A DNA stretch of 64,000 nt from Begonia masoniana (taxonomy: Eukaryota > Streptophyta > Magnoliopsida > Cucurbitales > Begoniaceae). How positions within the stretch are numbered: position 1 is the stretch's first letter; every line of letters begins with the position of its first letter. The notes under the pieces were generated by a model, which saw nothing but the letters and a program-made list of their open reading frames with translations, was not told where the DNA came from and made no database searches. This document shows positions 1-10,794 of the stretch, piece after piece. The translations under genes were made by a program, and so were the position numbers. Where the stretch lies: positions 48,005,186 through 48,069,185 of the forward strand of contig CM039509.1 of the NCBI GenBank assembly GCA_022432975.1, in the 5' to 3' direction.

Positions 1-4
1 TAAC

Positions 5-2394
5 TGTCACGACCCGGACACTGTACCTAATTTCCCGTGCATATTATTATTATTATTTTTTTTTATACTTATTACTTTAAATAAACTTAATTAAACTTTA
101 AGCGGAAATCAAATCGGAATTGAAGTCGTAAAAACCTATTTCTTTAAATCATTTAAATTAAACTTAAAACTAATTTAAATAAAAGAAATAAAACTGTTTA
201 AACTTGGGAGGGCATAACAGTCATTCGCCGAGAAAGGGAAAGCAGCGATTGATCGCTGCGAGCGCTGCATGATGCAGCGCTCGATCGCTGCATGATGCAG
301 CGCTCGATCGCTGCATGATGCAGCGATCAGTTGCTGCTAGCGACTGAATTAGCTTCCCTCTGGAATCCGAGATTCCAGAGAGCATTTTTCCACATTTTCA
401 TACATTCTCATACAATCTTTACACCCTAATTAAACATTCTAAATTCACTTTAAACATTCATAAAAATGAACTGCATGGATATGTTTAAAAATCGTCAATC
501 CTCCTGTTTTAAATTCCAAGCAGTTCAAATAAAACATTTCGAATACAGTTTATAAAACAGGTGTTTAATGACGTTTACAATCTCAAAACGTGAACCTAAC
601 GTCTAGCCAGATTCAAGCATCCTAAAAATGTCTATAACCACCAGCCCAAAACATCCCAAAACCCCACAAAACCTATACATACTTCCCCACGGGTCAGTTA
701 AGCGTCGACTGCGCCAGCACACCACCGCAGCCATCCTCCGTCAACTGGACTCATGCCTCAGGTGGAGGGATCTCGTCCTCACCTGTTTCCTCGTAATCAC
801 CTACACCATACAGACATCTATGAGATAATAATCTCAGTAAGCTCTAGTAAATGTAAATGCATGCTGTGCATATGACTTTATAAATAATGCATTAATTTCT
901 TTACTTTGCCTTGCTCTGTGGGTGTCACCGAGATCTCAGCCCTCTAACCGAAGGGGGCCCATCCAGCGGTCGGACTACCCCGTGCGGTTAGAGGAGGGGG
1001 GTACACGCTTACAACACGTACAGCCGTGCCTGAGCCCCACCTCGCGTGACCTATAAACTATATACCGAAGGGCCCTCTGTTCTTTGCATTTAAACTATAT
1101 ACCGTAGGGTCATTCTTTCTTTGCATTTACTTTAAAACATCGTGCAGAAATTCATTTTCATGATCTTTTAAAACACGTGATGCGTGAACATATATGAGCA
1201 TAATATAACTATACAACACAATAAACAAGCAACATGTATACCATCTAGACCGAAACAGAATAACCTATAACAATTTAAAACCTAACTACCCAACCAAAAC
1301 GACTTAAAACAAACAATCCATTAAGATCCTCGACGCTACATCGAAGTACGGTGTAGACCAATCGGTCAGAGTAAGTCACGAGAACTTACCTCGTGTCCAA
1401 AGCAGCTCAAGCTCCGTCCACGAGCGTTGTTTGTCTGAAGCAAAACACAATATTCGCCGTTAAAACTAATTTAAGGTACTTAATGTCCAAATAAATAAAA
1501 CCTTAACTAAAGAAATTTCCTATAGCTTTAATTCAATTCATCGAGCTATTCCATTGGACAATACTCGCTCAGCACCTTAAATTCTAATTTACTAGTTTTT
1601 CCCCTAAATCTCGAAATTTCACAAAATCTAACATTTGTCCTAAATCTATTAGATTCGTCCAATAACGTCCAATACGTTCAATATATACTTAATCACGCAA
1701 ACCTATAAATTTCGAATCCTAAATCTCGTTTTTAATCGAAACCCTAAACGAACCTAATTATTTAAAACTCCGTAAACATCGAAATAAAAGCTCTAAGATC
1801 GTAGGTTCTTACCTAGAACGTCGATTGAAGGAGAAAATGTGAAGAAAACGGAACGAACGGGGGAGAAATCGGAGGTCGAGCGTTGAATCGCCGTCGACGG
1901 CAGAGAGGGAGCCGAGAGAGAAAAGAAGAGAAACAGAGAGGGAGAGAAAAGTGATTTTCGTTAAGTGCTGAGAGAGGAGAAAAGAGTTTGCTTTTTAATT
2001 AATAATTTGTTTGGCAAAATTACCATTTTGCCCTTAGCACATATTTCATATTCGTTTCGTCTTTCGTTTCGTTAATCGTCTAACTATTCGGTTTTTCCAA
2101 ATTTCCTTATTTCACCAATAAATCCAACTTATTATTTGGGTTCTATTAAAACTGTCCGTTCGCAAATCGGACCTCGTTTACTATTTTTACTGAAACGTCA
2201 TTTATATTACGAAAAACTTAATTGCTCGGAATATAGCGTTATTGCTCCGAAAATTTTCGTAAATTCCTTAAAATTCCAATTAATAATTAGGATCATAATG
2301 GCACTTTCTTTTCGTAAAACGAGCTTGATTTGACATATTTACAAAAATACCAATATATATTTAATACAAAATTCCGTACAGGCCGGATATTACA
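5..2394 (-). mobile_element. Solo LTR of a Tekay-like Ty3/gypsy retrotransposon
   Basis: A 2390-bp block reads TGTCACGACCC at its left edge and ends GGATATTACA, so it has TG...CA ends. The right flank is ctaac (2395-2399) and the window starts with taac, four of the five bases of the matching target duplication. On the minus strand it starts TGTAATATCCGG and ends GGGTCGTGACA, like the other Tekay LTRs here (TGTAACAC...GGTCGTTACA), so the sense strand is inferred to be minus. No gag or pol lies next to it. It is therefore read as a solo LTR left by LTR-LTR recombination, inserted 126 bp upstream of the S3 third gene. Short reading frames inside are not believed to be genes. Confidence 0.85.
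241..335. repeat. 23-bp palindromic tandem array in the solo LTR
   Basis: The 15-mer gctgcatgatgcagc, palindromic except for its centre, occurs at 264, 287 and 310, an exact 23-bp period. It is joined by agcgctcgatcgct, so the whole block can fold into serial hairpins. It lies near the 3' end of the LTR in its sense direction. Confidence 0.85.
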
Positions 2395-3821
2395 CTAACT
2401 CTTGAGTCTACTCTCGACCTCTTCTCTCTCTCGACTGTCATTGGTCATTTTTGACCATTCCAAGTCTACACCACTTTCTTCTGATATTCATCTCCTATCT
2501 TCATTTTATACCTCCCTCCAATGGCTTCATCATCTCGCAGCAAACTCACCATTCACAAAAGGAGATCGAAGAATACTACTCCAGCGGCTAAAATTGAGCA
2601 ACAACCTACGTGGTCTTCTCCTTTATTCAAGAATTCTGATTCATTGAAACGGTATGATGATGATTTCCAGTTCAAACCCTTGATTTTAAGTAGAAGAGTA
2701 GAATTCTATGATTTATGTAGCTTAAATTTGGAACAACCATTAAAGTCTTTGGGGTTATATGAGTTGTTCGATTGTGATGGTCATTACATTGAAACTCCAG
2801 TGAGAATGTTCTATGCAAATTTAGAACATTCTCCGAGGCTTCTCAAAATTATTAGTTATGTGTACGAAAAACACATAGAGATATCCCCACGTTCAATAAA
2901 TACTATTTTAGAATGTGAGTTTAACAACGAGGCTGAATGTTATTATGAGGGAGCTAAGGATCCTGATTTTGTGGGCACTAGTGAAGGAACTGAATTTTTG
3001 AGAATGATTGTTAAGGATCCAAATCGATTCCTTCCGTTGAAACCGAAGGCTAAGGATTTAAATGTACGTGCACGACTCTTCCACCACATGATTACATACA
3101 ATCTCTTACCAAGAGATGGACATAGAGATCATATTAGTGGGATGGATCTCTATGTTTTGTATAAAATCTTTCGAGGAGAATCATTTAATGTTGGGTACGT
3201 CATTTTGAAACGGATGCTACAAGTATTCACAAACTCCGCCAAGTCCTTACCCTTTAATCTTCTTATAGTGAAGATTTTTTAGGTTAATCGTGTCCAGATT
3301 CCTAGGTCAGAAACTCGATTACCTTTGAAGAAAACTAACATCTACACCACTTCCTCTCTAGCAAGAATGAAGATAGTACTTAATGTGACTGGGGAGTGGA
3401 TTTTCAAAGGAGAACAAGCTGGGGCATGTGGGGATGGACCCTCACATATGGAAATTGACAAGGGTGGTCACGAGCAAAGACAAACTCTTGAACCTCCCTC
3501 TAATGCATCTAGAGGAAGCTTCTCTCATCTTGAGGAAATGGTCAACACTTTGGAGGCAAATATAGCCAGCATTGGCACCACTTTTGACTCCTTTCAGAAC
3601 TTGATTTTCGATCGCTCTGATCAGATGGATGCTCGGATGGACGCGATGGCAGCTGAACTCCATGAAGAACTCAATGAGATTCACCAGCATCTTGATTATC
3701 TTCAAGATTGTTGGGATGGCAGAGTAGACCATCCAGCCGATCCTTGTGACAATTCATGTTACTCTCCATCTAAGTGACATTTTTTTTTGTGAGCTTCTCT
3801 TAGTTTATGAAAATTATAGTT
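2395..3821 (+). mobile_element. Sirevirus S3, 3' internal region (left piece)
   Basis: This stretch carries the third gene of a Ty1/copia Sirevirus-like element. The element's pol would lie left of the window. It is bounded on the left by the solo LTR (TSD ctaac) and on the right by the Tekay insertion (TSD tagtt at 3817-3821). It resumes at 13152 with the polypurine tract and 3' LTR. Identity rests on the encoded protein, which resembles the third genes of S1 and S2, and on the matching order gene, AT-rich spacer, polypurine tract, LTR. Confidence 0.75.
2521..3777 (+). pseudogene. Sirevirus third gene (post-pol ORF) with plant transposon-type domain, one stop
   Basis: One reading frame of 419 codons, interrupted by a single TAG at 3280-3282. 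Residues ~60-250 match the third genes of S1 and S2: FYxN near residue 97, SYVYEKHIEIS with SIN about ten residues on, RARLFHHMI, then NLLPRDGH and VGYVILKRM. I assign this part to the 'putative plant transposon protein' domain family (from memory Pfam Transposase_32). Past the stop is a helical, probably coiled-coil tail (LEEMVNTLEANIASIG) that matches the S1/S2 tails. It lacks the long proline-rich linker of S1 and S2. No signal peptide or membrane segment is visible, so 'envelope-like' would be a poor name. The start is the ATG at 2521, which follows a CT-rich leader. The molecular function is unknown. Confidence 0.75.
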
Positions 3822-6179
3822 TGTAACGACCCGGGAAGGATCGCCACATACTCCATAACTTTCGTAAAACATTGACTCAAAATTATACTCTGTACATTTT
3901 CTTTCTTTTTTTTTTGAAACTATGCAGCGGAAATACTAATTCTGTAGTCACATTTAGAATCTGGACAATAAAATAAGACATTCGGCTGGGGGATTTAAAA
4001 CCCAAGGGCATCTGCCGAACTCAACGACAAGACTTCACTCTCATCTGCCGATCACTAAACGACAAGGCAGAAGAGGGCTCACATCTACCGGTTATCCTAT
4101 GCATTTCACGTGGTTCATTAATCACCCATTGGCAGATGTAAGTTCTCACATCAACCGACAGTCACGTGCATCCCACACAATTCATTAAACATTCATCGAC
4201 AGATATACAAACTGCATCTGCCGATGACGTCAGCCGGCAGATAAACAAACTGCGTCTGCCGATGACGTCAGCAGGAAGATAAATAAACTACGTCTGCCGA
4301 TGACTAGACGACAGAAAAAACACTCCTACATCACCCGATAGAAACACACTATATCTACCGATAGGAAAAACACTTTACATTTACCGGCAGATAACATTCT
4401 ACAGCTACCGATAGAAAACACTCTGCATCTACCGATAGAAAACACTCTGCACCTACCGATAGAGAAACACGTTACTCCTACCGGTAAGACTAAACAACAT
4501 CTCCCAATAGGCATGATCATAAGCAAGTCTCAAACTTTCTAGACTTAGCATTTCTATAAACAGAAATCAATGGTTCCCTCAGAGTACATATAGCGGAAGT
4601 CTTAAACAAAAGATATTCAATAAATTGTACCATCCTCAATCCAGTAACCATCCAGACAATTTCAAATCCCAGTACTATAAAATAACTTCATTCTACTCAT
4701 ACTTCTATATTAAAAATCATTACTAACGTTCATAGAGCATATACCAGAATTTCCATCACCATTCAGCCACAGACTTGCACCTTGAACACCATCCAGACAA
4801 CCCAAGCTAGACTTCATCGTTAAACTTGAGTCCCTCACCTGAAAACTCGTCACCTACATCATAAGGTTTAAACTATAAGTCTAATGCTTAGTAAGGAATG
4901 CAATACTATCACGAGTGTATGAATGCATAATTCAAGAAAACATGCTCATAAATCATTTCTTGTTCATATTCTTGTTCATATTCATCATTCATTTCATAAT
5001 CATGGAACTTATCCATCATCCATTATCATTCATCATCGTTCATAACCATTCATAGACATCCATAGTCATTCATAGTCATTCATAGTCATTGATCATGTTC
5101 TTCATTTGAGTTGTGTGGATTAAGAGAGGATTTGTGCCGGTAAAGGGGGTTCGACAGTGAGTTTGATCTTGGTCCCTACTGCGGGTCGTATTCATATGTC
5201 CCTCTTTGGACTGTGAAATACGCCGAACCACCCCCAACCCTCACTTGGTCCACGTTGCATAAGTTTTATCTTCTTATCTTGTTCATGATGAAAACATACT
5301 CTTAAAACATTTTCATATGTATAAAACATTCATGATGCATGAGCATAGGAACTCTTAAATCATCGACATAAATACTAGAAAATAGCATAGGGAACTTCTA
5401 ATCATCATATAAGTTTCTATCTAGCATCCCTTGATGTAGGGTCCTAATGACCGAGAAACCTATACGTTCACTTACCTGGATTCCTTAGCAGTTTCGTGCT
5501 TAACACTTCCAACTCCTTCACCTGATATCATTCACATTGAAGTAGTTAAAACAAAATCCTAAAAGTCCTAACCAATAGTCATCATAGAATCTAGTCACTA
5601 AAGTCATTCCAAATCTAATAGTCTAGCACTCTGCGTGCAGTTTGAAATCCGAAACCCAAAACAGACAGATTCAATTAATGACAGCTCAGGGTTGGTTATC
5701 TTAAATGTTCAGAATCGAGTCGGAATGACATTACCAAACTCGGGTTTAACTATGTCTTTATTAATACTCGGCTATTGAAGAGTCCAAGACTTCAACACTA
5801 AACTAATAACAGAGCTAATCAAATAGCAGGAAAGTTACATTGCCAAACTCATACCTTGGGCGTAGAGTATCCGAGAAATGGCAAGGAAACCGATTGCCGG
5901 TAGGGAAATTTCCAGCTGACAGAGGGCGGGAGCTTGGGAGAGAAGAAATCGCCGGATATTGGGGATGTCGGCTACAATGGTTTAAATGAGGTTTGAATCC
6001 TTTCCTTTTTCTTTAAATACTGGCATCAATCCTCCTTTATTACAACTTTGCCACTCAACCTAGTTTGGATTCACATGTAATTAATTAAGCTTGGCATAAA
6101 TCCTAAACTTCGAAGATTTAAATATTATGATCGTTAATACAGTTAAGAAAGTCACCTGGCCGTTACCTCGAGTGTTACA
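3822..6179 (-). repeat. 3' LTR of Tekay1
   Basis: 2358 bp, TGTAACGACC...AGTGTTACA on the plus strand. It matches 10795-13151 almost throughout; observed differences include acatactcc/acgtactcc, gtcagcagg/gtccgcagg and ctcgagtg/ctcgggtg. It contains clustered CATCTACCGAT-type repeats and a CTGCC/GGCAG hairpin. Confidence 0.95.
4041..4490. repeat. LTR repeat cluster: hairpin and CTACCGATAG units
   Basis: A hairpin with stem ctgcc (4045-4049) / ggcag (4066-4070) encloses the core tcactaaacgacaaggc (4052-4068). It is followed by units around catctgccgatgacgtcagc and then four or five units of ctaccgatagaaaacactctg spaced about 24 bp. The same cluster recurs in the other LTR at about 11013-11462. 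Reading frames across these units on the minus strand are a by-product of the repeat. Confidence 0.85.
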
Positions 6180-6192
6180 TCCACCCTCCTTA
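6180..6192 (-). promoter_or_regulatory. Polypurine tract of Tekay1
   Basis: On the minus strand aaggagggtgga abuts the first base of the 3' LTR. This is the expected primer site for plus-strand DNA synthesis. Upstream lies the cggggacgaaaatt context usual in Tekay elements. Confidence 0.85.
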
Positions 6193-6219
6193 AACAAAAT
6201 TTTCGTCCCCGAAAATTGA

Positions 6220-9200
6220 TCAACCAAACAACTCTGGATACTTGTCTAACATGTCCTGCCATCGCTCCCACGTGGCTTCTTCAATGCCGCGGTTCCTCCA
6301 TAAAACTTTGACCAACGGAATCTCTTTATTCCTCAGAGTCTTCACTGCAGATTCCAAAATTTGTACAGGCTTCTCTTCATACATTAATGTCGGCTCAATC
6401 TCAACTTCTGTTGGCTGAACTATTTGCATCGGATCTCGTATGCATTTCCTTAACATTGACACGTGAAAGACATTGTGAACCTTATCCAATGATGGAGGCA
6501 ATTTCAGTCTGTAAGCTGTACTACTGATTCTAGCTAGAACAGGGAAAGGTCCAACAAATCGTGGAGTAAGTTTTCCCCTCTTGCCAAATCTCAGGACTCC
6601 TCTAAATGGTGAAATCTTCAGGAGTACTTCATCACCAACAGCAAATTCAAGATCCCTTCTCCTTTGGTCTGCATAACTCTTCTGCCGGCTTTGAGCAGTT
6701 AACATTCTTTTCCTAATAGTGGCAATCTTGTCTAACATCTGCTGCAATAACTCAGGACCTAGGAGTTTCGCTTCACCAACTTCATCCCAATACAGAGGTG
6801 ATCTACATTTCCTACCATACAACGCTTCATAAGGCGCCATACCAATAGTGGACTGGTAACTGTTATTGTAAGAGAACTCAACCAAGGGTAAGTATCGGCT
6901 CCAAGATGCCTGAAAGTCTAGCACACAAGCCCTCAACATATCCTCAAGTATTTGAATAGTCCTTTCCGATTGGCCATCTGTTTGTGGATGGAAAGCAGTA
7001 CTAAAGGTTAACTTTGTTCCTAACGTGTCTTGCAAACTTTTCCAAAATCGCGAGGTGAACCTGGGATCACGATAAGAGACAATGGATACTGGTATTCCAT
7101 GTAGCCTTAGAATTTCTTGAACATACAAGTTTGCAAGTTGGTCCATTGTGTAGGTCATCTTTACCGGTAGGAAATGAGCTGATTTGGTCATTCTGTCAAT
7201 CACGACCCAAATACCATCATGTCCTTTAGTTGTCTTAGGCAATCCCACGACGAAATCCATTGCTATGCGTTCCCACTTCCACTCGGGAATAGGTAGAGGC
7301 TGAAGGGTACCCCCAGGGCGTTGATGTTCTGCCTTAACTTGTTGGCATACCAAACATGATCCGACAAACTTAGCCACATCCCTCTTCATATTTGGCCACC
7401 AATAATGTAACCTTAAATCCCGATACATCTTGGTGTTACCAGGATGCACAGAGAAAGAAGATGAATGAGCTTTGGCCAAGATTAACTTACGTAACTCTTT
7501 ATCATTAGGGACATACCATCTACCTCTAAACCTCAGAATCCCATCCTTGGAGAGACTAAACTCGGAGGTGGTGTCCGTCACCTTGTTCATCATTCTGCTA
7601 TCCTCCCCTGAGTTCTTCTGTTGTGCTTCTTTGATCATTTCTAAAATGGTTGGTTGGATGGTTAGAGTAGCAAGTAGACCTGACAGTTCAGGAACTAACT
7701 CCAATTCCAAATTCCGAATCTCTGTCCTCAAAGGTATAGACATAGTTGATACAACGGTTTGCATTGTAGTTGACATTCTACTCAGTGCGTCGGCTACAGA
7801 GTTAGCCTTACTTGGGTGATACTTAATTTCAAAGTCATAGTCCTTAACAAATTCCAACCAACGTCTTTGTCTCATGTTTAATTCCTTTTGGGTGAAAAGG
7901 TATTTCAAGCTCTTGTGATCAGAAAATACTTCACATTGCCGCCCATACAAGTAGTGTCTCCAAATTTTCAATGCAAAAACAACAGCGGCCAATTCTAAAT
8001 CATGAGTGGGGTAATTCTGCTCATAACTCTTTAACTGTCTAGAGGCATATGCTACAACTTTGCCCTCTTGCATTAAGACACACCCTAAACCAACTTTGGA
8101 TGCATCACAGTAAACACTGAACTTTCCTTCTTCGATGGGAAGAGTTAAAAGTGGGGCTGTCGTTAATTTCAGCTTAAGTGTTTGGAAGCCGTCTTCACAA
8201 GCTTCAGTCCAAAAGTACTTGGTGTCTTTCTTTGTCAAACTAGTTAGAGGTTTAGCTATCATAGAAAATCCTTTAATAAACTTTCTATAATAGCCCGCCA
8301 AACCAAGAAAACTGCGGACTTCACTGACATTCCTTGGCTGTGGCCAATCCTTCACTGCCTGAATCTTGGTTGGATCTACTGATATGCCCTCGGCAGAAAT
8401 GACATGGCCTAAAAAGTTGACCTTATCCAACCAGAACTCACATTTCGACAACTTGGCATAAAGTTGCTGCTGTTTCAATGTTGTCAAAACCACTCTTAAA
8501 TGTTCTGCATGATCATCTTCGGTCTGTGAGTATATAAGAATATCATCAATGAATACAATCACAAACTTGTCCAAATACTCACGAAACACTCGGTTCATCA
8601 AATCCATAAAAGCTGCAGGTGCATTGGTTAATCCAAACGACATTACAAGGAATTCATAATGTCCATAACGGGTCCTGAAAGCTGTCTTAGGTACATCACT
8701 CTCCTTAACTTTCAGTTGGTAGTAACCCGAGCGTAAGTCGATCTTTGAAAACACCTTAGCTCCTTGTAATTGGTCAAACAAGTCGTCAATCCGGGGCAAA
8801 GGGTACTTGTTCTTAATTGTCAACTTGTTTAGTTCTCTATAATCTATACACATCTTAAGGGAACCATCTTTCTTCTTAACAAATAAGACTGGCGCACCCC
8901 AGAGAGAACTACTAGAGCGTATAAATCCCTTATCCACTAATTCCTGTAGTTGGACTTTTAACTCTTTTAGTTCAACAGGTGCCATACGGTAAGGGTTCCT
9001 AGACACAGGTAACGCCTCTGGATAGGTATCAATCACAAACTCTATTTCCCTATCAGGTGGTAATCCTGGCAAATCGTCCATGAATGCCTCAGGGAACTCT
9101 CGGACTATGGAAATATCTTGTAACTCTATCTTATTCTTCACTTGAGTATCCATTACGCTAGCTAAGTAACATTCACAACCATCTTTTAATATCCGCTGGG

Positions 9201-10632
9201 CCTCAAGTGAGGTTATAATCGGTATTTTACTAAATTTTGGGATAGCTTGGAAGGTATAATGATCTCCATTTGGGGGTCGAAACTCAACTAGTCCAGACCT
9301 ATAACTTATCGTGGCATAATGCCTGGATAACCAATCCATCCCTAATATCACCTCATACCCTTTCATGTCAATTACAATCAGCTCTCCATATAACTTCTTA
9401 TCTCCCAGGGACACGATATCACCTCTCACTATCTGTTCGGAATACAAGGACTTTCCTGATGGTAACATCACACTATATGGTCTCTTAGCTGGTAAGTATT
9501 CTAACCTATGCTTGCATACAAATAAGGTTGCAATAAATGAGTGTGTGGCCCCCGTGTCAATAATTGTGTAAGCAGAAATACCACAGATCATTATTGTACC
9601 TGTTATGACCGTATGCTGCATGGTATCTTCATCTTCCATCATTGCACAGACTCTAGGTGCTACCCTTGCACGGTTCGGATCTGGCGGCATGGGGCAGTCT
9701 CTGGCTATATGTCCAACTTTATCACATCTGAAGCATCGCCCAGAATGCAACTTGCACTCACCATGGTGGTTCTTCTGGCAGTTGGAGCATAGAGGGGCCA
9801 ATGGTCGTTTTCCCTTCTCTTGGTCATCATTCTGGTTGAGGGGTCTCTTTATACCTTGCTGTTGTTGCTGTGGTCCCCTGTTCTGTTGCGGCTGCCAACC
9901 TTTGTTCTGACGTGGTGGCGGCTGAGTTTCCTTCGTGAACTTCCTTGGTTGCTCACGCTGTGCATATGCTGTCATCTCAGCCTCTTCCAACTCCAAGGCC
10001 TTAGCCGTCACTTCACCATAAGGTACATTGTGTATCCCAGCAGTCTTCACCTTCATGTACAAACTCGGCTTCAGTCCTTGAACAAATTGGTAAATCTTGT
10101 CCTCATCATCCTCAATCATTCGAGGGGCAAAACGTGACAAGGCATCAAACTTGCATATGTAGTCCGTCACAGAGCCAGTTTGTCGTAGATTCATGAACTC
10201 CTTCTTCTTGTTGGCCCGAACAGTCCTATTAAAGTACTTGTCAAAGAAAGCAGTTTTGAACATTTCCCAGGTCATAGCTCCGGCATTAGCGGTGTTCTGG
10301 ATCGAGTCCCACCAATGCCTTGCACTTAACTCCAAATGAAAGAAAGCATAGGTGACCTTATCCCCTTCATCAACCTTTGCATATTTAAACATGTCTTCTA
10401 TCTTTCGAATCCACTCCTCAGCATAAATAGGATCCGGAACTTGTCCATTAAATACCGGGGGTCGAAGCCGGTGGAAACGCTCACCCCCATGGTCATGAGT
10501 TGCATTGGAGCTAGAATTTCCCTGCTCTTCCCTCAGCTGTTCGATCTGGCGAGATTGACGCATGACCAACTCAGTCAGCTGAGCAATAGCATTGCTATCC
10601 TCATTACTCTCTCTCTGTTGTCCTCTAACCAT
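6220..10632 (-). CDS. Tekay1 Gag-Pol polyprotein with chromodomain
   Basis: An uninterrupted 1470-codon frame encoding the capsid and enzymes for reverse transcription and integration. Order: retrotransposon gag domain (~90-200), zinc knuckle [14 protein letters not shown] (~299-312), aspartic protease with DTGA (D ~359), reverse transcriptase with FIDD (~690), RNase H with DAS (~843), integrase zinc finger ending CLVCQQVK, integrase core, and a chromodomain (~1420-1465, ending [17 protein letters not shown]). The integrase core has D1126 (MDFVVGLP) and E1223 (SERTIQ). The middle catalytic aspartate, expected in SDRD, is tyrosine: SYRD, codon TAT at 7072-7074, residue 1187. Spacing to E1223 is the family's 35 residues, so this is the catalytic position. 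The integrase is probably inactive although the frame is intact. The start is the first ATG, 162 bp inside the 5' LTR. Confidence 0.95.
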   Translation of the reverse strand: MVRGQQRESNEDSNAIAQLTELVMRQSRQIEQLREEQGNSSSNATHDHGGERFHRLRPPVFNGQVPDPIYAEEWIRKIEDMFKYAKVDEGDKVTYAFFHLELSARHWWDSIQNTANAGAMTWEMFKTAFFDKYFNRTVRANKKKEFMNLRQTGSVTDYICKFDALSRFAPRMIEDDEDKIYQFVQGLKPSLYMKVKTAGIHNVPYGEVTAKALELEEAEMTAYAQREQPRKFTKETQPPPRQNKGWQPQQNRGPQQQQQGIKRPLNQNDDQEKGKRPLAPLCSNCQKNHHGECKLHSGRCFRCDKVGHIARDCPMPPDPNRARVAPRVCAMMEDEDTMQHTVITGTIMICGISAYTIIDTGATHSFIATLFVCKHRLEYLPAKRPYSVMLPSGKSLYSEQIVRGDIVSLGDKKLYGELIVIDMKGYEVILGMDWLSRHYATISYRSGLVEFRPPNGDHYTFQAIPKFSKIPIITSLEAQRILKDGCECYLASVMDTQVKNKIELQDISIVREFPEAFMDDLPGLPPDREIEFVIDTYPEALPVSRNPYRMAPVELKELKVQLQELVDKGFIRSSSSLWGAPVLFVKKKDGSLKMCIDYRELNKLTIKNKYPLPRIDDLFDQLQGAKVFSKIDLRSGYYQLKVKESDVPKTAFRTRYGHYEFLVMSFGLTNAPAAFMDLMNRVFREYLDKFVIVFIDDILIYSQTEDDHAEHLRVVLTTLKQQQLYAKLSKCEFWLDKVNFLGHVISAEGISVDPTKIQAVKDWPQPRNVSEVRSFLGLAGYYRKFIKGFSMIAKPLTSLTKKDTKYFWTEACEDGFQTLKLKLTTAPLLTLPIEEGKFSVYCDASKVGLGCVLMQEGKVVAYASRQLKSYEQNYPTHDLELAAVVFALKIWRHYLYGRQCEVFSDHKSLKYLFTQKELNMRQRRWLEFVKDYDFEIKYHPSKANSVADALSRMSTTMQTVVSTMSIPLRTEIRNLELELVPELSGLLATLTIQPTILEMIKEAQQKNSGEDSRMMNKVTDTTSEFSLSKDGILRFRGRWYVPNDKELRKLILAKAHSSSFSVHPGNTKMYRDLRLHYWWPNMKRDVAKFVGSCLVCQQVKAEHQRPGGTLQPLPIPEWKWERIAMDFVVGLPKTTKGHDGIWVVIDRMTKSAHFLPVKMTYTMDQLANLYVQEILRLHGIPVSIVSYRDPRFTSRFWKSLQDTLGTKLTFSTAFHPQTDGQSERTIQILEDMLRACVLDFQASWSRYLPLVEFSYNNSYQSTIGMAPYEALYGRKCRSPLYWDEVGEAKLLGPELLQQMLDKIATIRKRMLTAQSRQKSYADQRRRDLEFAVGDEVLLKISPFRGVLRFGKRGKLTPRFVGPFPVLARISSTAYRLKLPPSLDKVHNVFHVSMLRKCIRDPMQIVQPTEVEIEPTLMYEEKPVQILESAVKTLRNKEIPLVKVLWRNRGIEEATWERWQDMLDKYPELFG

Positions 10633-10778
10633 CTTGAGATTCCTAACAAATAGTCATAAATACATCTTAACTTAATGACATTTACTGAAATCTTAGACAC
10701 TTACAGTTGCTGGAGTGTATTCAGGTGACAATCTGTGCTGGGAGGCAGTCTGCAGAATCGGTTTTAGAACCTGGTTTA

Positions 10779-10790
10779 TCTCTGATACCA
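10779..10790 (-). promoter_or_regulatory. Primer binding site of Tekay1 (initiator Met tRNA)
   Basis: On the minus strand tggtatcagaga matches 11 of the 12 bases of the usual tggtatcagagc. It begins four bases inside the 5' LTR. Confidence 0.85.
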
Positions 10791-10794
10791 TAAT

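Noticed and set aside
628..828. Small frames within the first solo LTR
   Set aside because: They are short, have no motif, and lie inside a bounded LTR.
4326..4526. 66-codon minus-strand frame, also at 11298-11498
   Set aside because: It translates the CTACCGATAG repeat of the Tekay1 LTRs (repeating SIGRCRVF) and occurs once in each LTR.
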